A DNA stretch of 5,300 nt from Deltaproteobacteria bacterium (GTDB lineage: Bacteria; Desulfobacterota; Desulfobacteria; Desulfobacterales; Desulfobacteraceae). Of the stretch, positions 1 to 3,710 are shown in pieces; within the stretch, counting starts at the first letter, position 1; the number at the start of each line of letters is the position of its first letter. The notes beneath the pieces were generated by a model that did no database searches, was not told the origin of the DNA, and saw only the letters and a program-made list of their open reading frames with translations. Both the position numbers and the translations under genes were made by a program. Where the stretch lies: NCBI GenBank assembly GCA_003647385.1, contig QMMT01000191.1, positions 1-5,300 of the forward strand, in the 5' to 3' direction.

Positions 1-19
1 AGACATATCATCCCCTCTT
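1..19 (-). other. Possible start of a further operon gene
   Basis: On the minus strand AGAGGGG (18-12) precedes ATG at 6-4 by 5 nt. It begins 38 nt after the hysA stop, a gap like the 41 nt between hysB and hysA. Only two codons are inside the window, so the product cannot be told; a dedicated hydrogenase maturation protease would fit the position. No terminator follows hysA within the window. Confidence 0.35.
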
Positions 20-44
20 ATATTTATGTCAATATCAGTTTAAA

Positions 45-1556
45 TTAAAGAGGAATTTCCACTTTAATTTTTCTGCCTGTGTCTGCGTCCAGCACGTGGA
101 CGGCGCACCCCAGTCAGGGGTCAAAGGAGCGGATCAGACGCCCCACATTCACAGGATTTTCAGGATCTGGAACAGGGACACCAATAAGCGCCTGTTCCAT
201 GGGTCCTCTCTGGCCCATGTCATCCATTGGATTGGCATTCCAGATGATTGCTGAAGTGACCTGGTAATTTGCAATTTTTTGATCTTTAATGTCAATGTAG
301 TGAAGAAGACAACCACGAGGCGCTTCTGTAAGTCCAAGACCTTCCCCGGAATCAGGAATAGGTGCAGGAACAAACGTCTCTTTGCCGGGTTGTGCTTCTG
401 CCAGCCATTGTTCAACAGCATCAGCAACCATGGCGGTTTCTTCTGCTCTGGCAACATGTCTTCCAAGAATAGAGAAGGCAGCATCACCGATATCACGCAT
501 TTTCTTAACTCCCAGTTTTTCCTGGCCGATTTTAGACAGTTCAGGATTGGTGACCCACATTCTGGCAAGCGGGCCTGCCTGATGGGGTTTGCCGTTGTAT
601 CTGGGTGATTTGATAAAGCTGTATGCCCCTTCTTTGTAAGGAGCAGGAACCGTTCTTCCCTCGCTTGGATTTAACCCCGTTGTTGAATCGTCAAAATAAG
701 AATATTTTACAAATTCCTTGATAAGGGCCGGATCAACCGCATAATCCTTACCATCAGTAAAAACCCCTCTTTTCAGCAAAGTGTTCCCGGCATCATCCAT
801 TGGAAAGACACCCCATGCAACACAGTTTTGATAGCCGCCGCCAGTTTTAAGAAGATCTCCATAGGGACCCGCAAGCAGGTAAACAATGGGGATATATTTT
901 TCCAGGATAAACTTTTTGACTATTTTGAACCGTTCTGCATAGGCATTTAAAGCTTCCCTGGTTGGGATTTCTGTGGTTCCACCCACAACAATACCCTGAA
1001 CATGAGGCATTTTGCCGCCAAGAAGTGCGACCATCTCGTGGCAGATTTTTCTCATTTCAAGTGCTTCAAGGTATTGGCCAACCGCTACATCATTGATGTC
1101 TTTGGGTACACGGATATCATTTTTTGCATATCTTGGGATAAATGGCGCCACGTCCGGACCATTAACATAATCAAGTGCTGCAAGATGATAGAAATGCAGA
1201 ATATGGGATTGAAGAAAATTGGCACCCAAAATCAGGTTCCTTGCAATTCTTCCGTTTTTGGTGAGTTTAACTTTAAATGCATCATCCAGTGCCAGTGCAG
1301 ATGCAGTGGCGTGTGCCGTCGGGCAAACCCCACAGATTCTCTGGGTAATCTGGGACGCATCCCTTGGGTCTCTACCGATTAAAATTTGTTCAAAACCACG
1401 GTACATGCCGCCAAAAATTCTGGCATCAACAACAACACCGTCTTTTACTTCAACTTCTACTTTAAGATGCCCCTCAATCCTGGTTACAGGATCAATGGCG
1501 ACCTTAATTTTTTTTCCGGCCGCGACCGGAGCAGCTTGTGGTTTACAGCCTGCCAT
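45..1556 (-). CDS. hysA: [NiFeSe] hydrogenase large (catalytic) subunit, selenoprotein
   Basis: Catalytic subunit of a periplasmic [NiFeSe] hydrogenase, which interconverts H2 with protons and electrons. Seen: RIEGH at about residues 26-30, the N-terminal Ni-binding motif RICGVC (C75, C78), and a C-terminal motif read as DP-U-LGCAVH (U481, C484, H487). The frame stops at TGA 114-116 after DP but continues to TAA 45-47, adding 22 residues that match the family C-terminus, so the TGA is read as selenocysteine; total 503 aa, close to the ~510 aa usual for the family. The maturation protease should cut after H487, releasing 16 residues (VLDADTGRKIKVEIPL). Start: ATG at 1556 with AAGGAGG 7 nt upstream. 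There is no signal peptide; export is expected by piggyback on the Tat signal of HysB, encoded 41 nt upstream. The N-terminus MAGCK resembles the MSGC start of Desulfovibrio vulgaris HysA, where I recall lipid attachment at that Cys. Identification is very secure; lipidation is inference. Confidence 0.97.
84..107 (-). promoter_or_regulatory. Candidate bacterial SECIS hairpin of hysA
   Basis: Read in the mRNA sense, 6 nt after the UGA comes UGC GCC GUCCA CGUGC UGGAC GCA. GUCCA (101-97) pairs perfectly with UGGAC (91-87) around the 5-nt loop CGUGC. UGC (107-105) can pair with GCA (86-84), leaving GCC as a 5'-side bulge. The apical loop begins 18 nt after the UGA and contains GU, the distance and loop feature expected for bacterial SelB-binding SECIS elements. 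The pairing was worked out by hand and not folded thermodynamically. The hairpin lies inside the coding sequence, as usual in bacteria. Confidence 0.75.
114..116 (-). other. In-frame UGA selenocysteine codon (U481 of HysA)
   Basis: On the minus strand the codons around this site read TTT GAC CCC TGA CTG GGG TGC GCC GTC CAC. This gives F-D-P-[TGA]-L-G-C-A-V-H, the DPUxxCxxH motif that binds nickel in [NiFeSe] enzymes, where ordinary [NiFe] enzymes have DPCxxCxxH. Ordinary gene calling would end the protein here and lose the essential C484 and H487. The rest of the motif follows in frame, so a true stop is very unlikely. Confidence 0.95.
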
Positions 1557-1563
1557 AATAAAA

Positions 1564-1570
1564 CCTCCTT
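1564..1570 (-). promoter_or_regulatory. Ribosome binding site of hysA
   Basis: AAGGAGG on the minus strand, 7 nt before the ATG at 1556-1554. It is a full match to the anti-Shine-Dalgarno sequence and fixes the hysA start that gives the MAGCK N-terminus. It lies in the 41-nt gap after the hysB stop, so hysA has its own ribosome entry within a shared transcript. No terminator is seen in that gap. Confidence 0.9.
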
Positions 1571-1597
1571 AAGGTTTAAAAGTTTCGGATAATTGTG

Positions 1598-2554
1598 TTA
1601 TGCCGGTTCATAGAAAGGTGATGATCCATCCGGGAACCCGGGTTCAACACATCCTATGCAGACCGCATTGTCCACACACCAATTCATGCCGCTGTTCCAT
1701 TTGCGTTTGTAACAGTCAGCATATGTATCCGGACCTTTACAACCAAGATCCATACGGCAGCCTTTTGCATCCGAGAGTTTTTCAGACATTTCGCCGGCAT
1801 CATATTCATCCAGATGCGGGCAGTTATCATGGATGTTCTCGCCAAAGAATATCGTCGGACGTCCATCACTGTCTAATTCAGGGAGTCCTTTGGTTAATAG
1901 ATGGGCAATCGATCCCACAATCCAGTCCGGATGGGGAGGACATCCCGGGATATTAACAACCGGAGTTTTGATGCCATAATATTTAAAAAATTTCATTACC
2001 CCTGTTGCACCGGTTACATTACCTTCGGCAGCCGGAATCCCACCATAAGCCGCACAGGTTCCTACCGCAAGAACACTGCCGGCTTTATTACCAAGATCTT
2101 TCACCATATCCGCCATGGTAATTTCTTTATGGTCAAGTTCTCCAACAATACAGTATTTCCCGCCTGCTGCCATTGGAATGGCACCTTCAACTGCCAGAGA
2201 GAATTTTCCTTTGTACTCTTCGGCAATCTTATAAAGATTTTCCAAGGCAGTTTTACCTTCACTGGCCATTATGGTGGGATGAAACTGAAGACTGATAACT
2301 TTGAGAAGAACATCGGCAATAGATGGATCAACACTGTTCAGAAGAGAAACTGAACAGCCGGTGCAGCCTTGGCCCTGAATCCAGAGTACCGGGTGGTGTT
2401 CAAGGGCCTTTTCCAGTGCGGAAACAAGGGCGGGATTAAACACCTGAGACATTCCAATTCCAGCAGCTGTTCCAGTAATGGTTTTCAGAAAACCTCGCCG
2501 GGAAATCCCAAGTTTCTTTTGTTGCTTATCAGGCAACGTTTGTTCGTTTTTCAC
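1598..2554 (-). CDS. hysB: [NiFeSe] hydrogenase small (Fe-S) subunit with Tat signal
   Basis: Electron-transfer subunit that carries electrons between the HysA active site and a periplasmic acceptor such as a multiheme cytochrome c. Seen (318-aa numbering from GTG 2554): twin-arginine signal SRRGFLK at about 18-24 followed by a hydrophobic stretch; proximal cluster ligands C64, C67 (CTGC), C167 (GTCAAYGG) and C205 (GCPPHP); distal cluster ligands H242, C245, C266, C272; medial cluster ligands C281, C293, C299, C302. In standard [NiFe] enzymes the position in NWCV is Pro (NWPV) and the medial cluster is [3Fe-4S]; the Cys here predicts three [4Fe-4S] clusters, as in known [NiFeSe] hydrogenases. 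The ending CIGCVEPGFPDGSSPFY is family-typical, with no C-terminal membrane anchor. Start: a GTG at 2560 is also in frame but lies on the Shine-Dalgarno itself; GTG 2554, 5 nt after AAGGAGG, is preferred. First gene of the operon with hysA. Confidence 0.96.
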   Translation of the reverse strand: MKNEQTLPDKQQKKLGISRRGFLKTITGTAAGIGMSQVFNPALVSALEKALEHHPVLWIQGQGCTGCSVSLLNSVDPSIADVLLKVISLQFHPTIMASEGKTALENLYKIAEEYKGKFSLAVEGAIPMAAGGKYCIVGELDHKEITMADMVKDLGNKAGSVLAVGTCAAYGGIPAAEGNVTGATGVMKFFKYYGIKTPVVNIPGCPPHPDWIVGSIAHLLTKGLPELDSDGRPTIFFGENIHDNCPHLDEYDAGEMSEKLSDAKGCRMDLGCKGPDTYADCYKRKWNSGMNWCVDNAVCIGCVEPGFPDGSSPFYEPA

Positions 2555-2559
2555 GGGCA

Positions 2560-2566
2560 CCTCCTT
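2560..2566 (-). promoter_or_regulatory. Ribosome binding site that decides the hysB start
   Basis: AAGGAGG on the minus strand. Its last G is the first base of the upstream in-frame GTG (2560-2558), so that codon cannot sensibly use it. The second GTG (2554-2552) lies 5 nt beyond, a workable spacing. This shortens the longest reading frame by two residues (from MPVKNEQ to MKNEQ) and does not affect the Tat signal. Confidence 0.8.
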
Positions 2567-2639
2567 GATGCAGTTAAAAACTAAAAAAAATTTCCTCCAT
2601 AAATACTATATTTATCACCTCTTTGTTTTTATGCTCCCT

Positions 2640-2669
2640 GTATTAGTGGACGTATTCCATTTTATGCAA
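2640..2669 (-). promoter_or_regulatory. Weak candidate promoter for hysBA
   Basis: On the minus strand TTGCAT (2669-2664), 18 nt, then TAATAC (2645-2640); each box matches 3 of 6 consensus bases. The value of the call is positional: the TTTGCACAA repeats would lie just upstream of or over the -35 region, where an activator could act. It may well not be the true promoter. Confidence 0.2.
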
Positions 2670-2670
2670 A

Positions 2671-2697
2671 TTGTGCAAACTTAAAGTTGTGCAAACT
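2671..2697 (-). repeat. Direct repeat AGTTTGCACAA x2 upstream of hysB
   Basis: On the plus strand TTGTGCAAACT occurs exactly at 2671-2681 and 2687-2697, 16 bp start to start. A degenerate neighbour TTATGCAAAT lies at 2662-2671. An 11-bp exact tandem at this spacing, about 120-145 bp before the hysB start, is typical of a paired regulator site. The regulator is unknown. Confidence 0.5.
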
Positions 2698-2720
2698 ATA
2701 AATGATTATGAATATTATGC

Positions 2721-2738
2721 ATTGATATCCTTGTCAAT
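2721..2738. promoter_or_regulatory. Imperfect palindrome ATTGA-N8-TCAAT (possible operator)
   Basis: ATTGATATCCTTGTCAAT has 5-bp inverted arms around 8 nt. TTGAT and GTCAA half-sites resemble those bound by CRP/FNR-family regulators, but the spacing is not the standard FNR one (TTGAT-N4-ATCAA). It sits upstream of the hysB repeat cluster. Weak evidence from symmetry alone. Confidence 0.3.
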
Positions 2739-2857
2739 AAAAAAGATTATTTCAATAGATTTTTGATTTTTTATTTCAAAAATAACTACCATATCCTGTG
2801 ATATCTTTTTTAATCAAGGCAGCTGTCATTATTGTTTTTTTTTGATATTCAAATTAC

Positions 2858-2878
2858 AATTGGTTGACGAAATCAATT
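2858..2878. promoter_or_regulatory. Imperfect palindrome AATTGGTT-N5-AATCAATT (possible operator)
   Basis: Eight-bp arms with one mismatch around GACGA. It overlaps the candidate -35 box TTGACG (2864-2869) of the rightward operon, the placement expected for a repressor site. It shares the ATTG...CAAT ends with the palindrome at 2721-2738. Confidence 0.3.
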
Positions 2879-2893
2879 TAAATATTGTAGTAT
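2864..2893 (+). promoter_or_regulatory. Candidate sigma-70 promoter for the protease-hdrA operon
   Basis: TTGACG (2864-2869, 5 of 6 to consensus), an 18-nt spacer, then TAGTAT (2888-2893, 4 of 6). Transcription would begin near 2900, leaving a leader of about 100 nt. In such AT-rich DNA a match of this quality can occur by chance. Confidence 0.3.
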
Positions 2894-2915
2894 ATCATAT
2901 TCTTTGGTCGGATAT

Positions 2916-2950
2916 TGAGTTCACTTGCGGTACGGTTCGGCAAATACTCA
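2916..2950 (+). other. Possible nested hairpin in the rightward leader
   Basis: TGAGT (2916-2920) can pair with ACTCA (2946-2950), and inside it TTGC (2925-2928) with GCAA (2940-2943). If transcription starts near 2900 this lies in the 5' leader. The stems are short with unpaired bases between them, and no known riboswitch is recognised. Confidence 0.2.
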
Positions 2951-2977
2951 TTGGAGATAGTTTAGTGGAGATCTGAC

Positions 2978-2986
2978 TTTGCACAA
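2978..2986 (+). promoter_or_regulatory. Third TTTGCACAA copy, upstream of the protease gene
   Basis: TTTGCACAA on the plus strand is the exact reverse complement of the TTGTGCAAA core upstream of hysB. It therefore has the same orientation relative to its own downstream gene as the hysB copies have to theirs. It ends 17 nt before ATG 3004. This close to the start it could be an operator, part of a promoter (TTGCAC resembling a -35 box), or chance. Confidence 0.35.
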
Positions 2987-3003
2987 GCAGTTTATTCTAA
3001 CTT

Positions 3004-3549
3004 ATGAAAAAGTCATACAATATGTATCAGGCATTGTTAAAAAAAGAAGTGTTGATTATAGGGTGCGGCAATCCCTTGTTAGGGGATGATGGCTTTGGCC
3101 CTGCGGTAATCAAACAGATTGAAGAAAATTATCCTCTGAAGGGTAATATAGGACTTCTGGATGCCGGAACATCATTCAGAGACCTGCTTTTCGATCTGCT
3201 TCTTTTAGGGGAAAAATTGAAAACCATTATTATTATTGACGCAGTTGATCAGGAAAAAAGATCCCCGGGGGATATATTTGAAATAGATATGGACCAGATT
3301 CCTGAAAACAAAATTGCTGACTATTCCCTTCATCAGTTTCCCAGTTCCAACATGTTAAAAGAGCTTAAGGCATTTGCTCAAATTGAAGTGCATTTTTTTG
3401 CAGTTCAGATCGAGACGATACCCGATTGTATTGAACCTGGTTTAAGCAAAGCTGTCGAAAAATCTGTCACAACAATGTGTCGCCTTATTTTAAAGCGCTT
3501 CACCGATATGGATATCAATATACACCCAAAGGAGTATACCTCATGCTGA
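3004..3549 (+). CDS. Hydrogenase maturation endopeptidase (FrhD/HycI family)
   Basis: Nickel-dependent cytoplasmic protease that removes the C-terminal extension of a [NiFe]-type large subunit once nickel is inserted. Seen (181 aa): hydrophobic strand then GCGNPLLGDDGFGP at 20-33, DAGTS at 53-57, IIIIDAVD at 75-82, SLHQFPSSNM at 108-117. By alignment with E. coli HybD, D29, D79 and H110 fall at the metal ligands E16, D62 and H93, so the site looks intact. DAGTSFRDLLFDLLL and the LHQ-P-SNMLKEL segment look closest to the FrhD subgroup, which serves F420-/Mvh-type (group 3) hydrogenases. The substrate could be an Mvh-type enzyme encoded beyond the right edge, or HysA encoded divergently; the subgroup favours the former. 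The start is uncertain: ATG 3004 and ATG 3022 both lack a clear Shine-Dalgarno, and the conserved domain begins only at about residue 15. The gene overlaps the next by 7 nt, indicating translational coupling. Confidence 0.9.
   Translation: MKKSYNMYQALLKKEVLIIGCGNPLLGDDGFGPAVIKQIEENYPLKGNIGLLDAGTSFRDLLFDLLLLGEKLKTIIIIDAVDQEKRSPGDIFEIDMDQIPENKIADYSLHQFPSSNMLKELKAFAQIEVHFFAVQIETIPDCIEPGLSKAVEKSVTTMCRLILKRFTDMDINIHPKEYTSC
3529..3534 (+). promoter_or_regulatory. Ribosome binding site fixing the HTH-HdrA start
   Basis: AAGGAG, 8 nt before ATG 3543-3545, lies inside the end of the protease gene. A near-ideal sequence and spacing make this ATG the likely start of the downstream gene, so its helix-turn-helix segment should be translated. 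The stop of the protease gene overlaps as ATGCTGA (3543-3549). Confidence 0.85.
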
Positions 3550-3710
3550 CGTTTAAAGTGGGTGTCTTTGCAAGGCATGTCGGTGTTCATCGAAATACAG
3601 TCACCAACTGGATAAAAAACGGAAAACTTTCGGCATCTCCTACTACAGCCAAGCGTTACACCATTTCTAAAAATAAGTTTATTAATTTTTGTGAAAAAGA
3701 GAATATTCCA
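3543..3710 (+). other. N-terminal MerR/excisionase-like HTH domain of the HdrA protein
   Basis: Residues 1-56. The pattern VFARHVGVHRNTVTNWIKNG (8-27) is a classic helix (FARHVG), turn (VHR), recognition helix (NTVTNWIKNG), followed by KLSAS and a wing AKRYTIS (36-42), then a final helix (KFINFCEKE). This matches the layout of the small HTH_17/excisionase family. Hydrophobic positions and the W-I-K-x-G signature are intact, so it should fold and bind DNA. It is joined to the enzyme by about 60 flexible, positively charged residues. Confidence 0.85.

Larger units (their letters stand above)
2555..3003. other. Divergent intergenic region, about 450 bp, regulatory
   Basis: AT-rich gap between the divergently transcribed hysB and the protease gene. 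I find no credible gene in it; the short open frames are overlaps or low-complexity A/T runs. It carries three copies of the 9-mer TTTGCACAA, two ATTG...CAAT-type imperfect palindromes, weak sigma-70-like boxes for each direction, and a possible hairpin near 2916-2950. These are listed separately. The layout suggests joint control of the two operons. Confidence 0.7.

Noticed and set aside
279..608. Plus-strand open frame opposite hysA
   Set aside because: It is antisense to conserved hydrogenase sequence and has no ribosome binding site or recognisable motif.
114..1556. HysA as a complete 480-residue protein ending at TGA
   Set aside because: It would lack a nickel ligand pair and the cleavage site; the following in-frame codons encode exactly the missing LGCAVH motif.
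1557..1597. Separate promoter or terminator between hysB and hysA
   Set aside because: The 41-nt gap holds only the hysA ribosome binding site; no stem or promoter boxes are seen, consistent with one transcript.
2574..2600. Eight-codon leader ORF (ATG GAG GAA ... TAA) on the minus strand before hysB
   Set aside because: It is mostly a T run, the nearest purine-rich binding sequence is too far upstream, and there is no regulatory codon pattern.
2831..2843. T-run as a rho-independent terminator
   Set aside because: No GC-rich stem precedes it, and both neighbouring genes are transcribed away from it.
2966..2983. Sigma-54 promoter TGG...TTTGCA before the protease gene
   Set aside because: The GG-to-GC distance is 14 nt rather than the strict 12, and the -24 box is otherwise poor. 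The hysB side has no GG at the right distance either.
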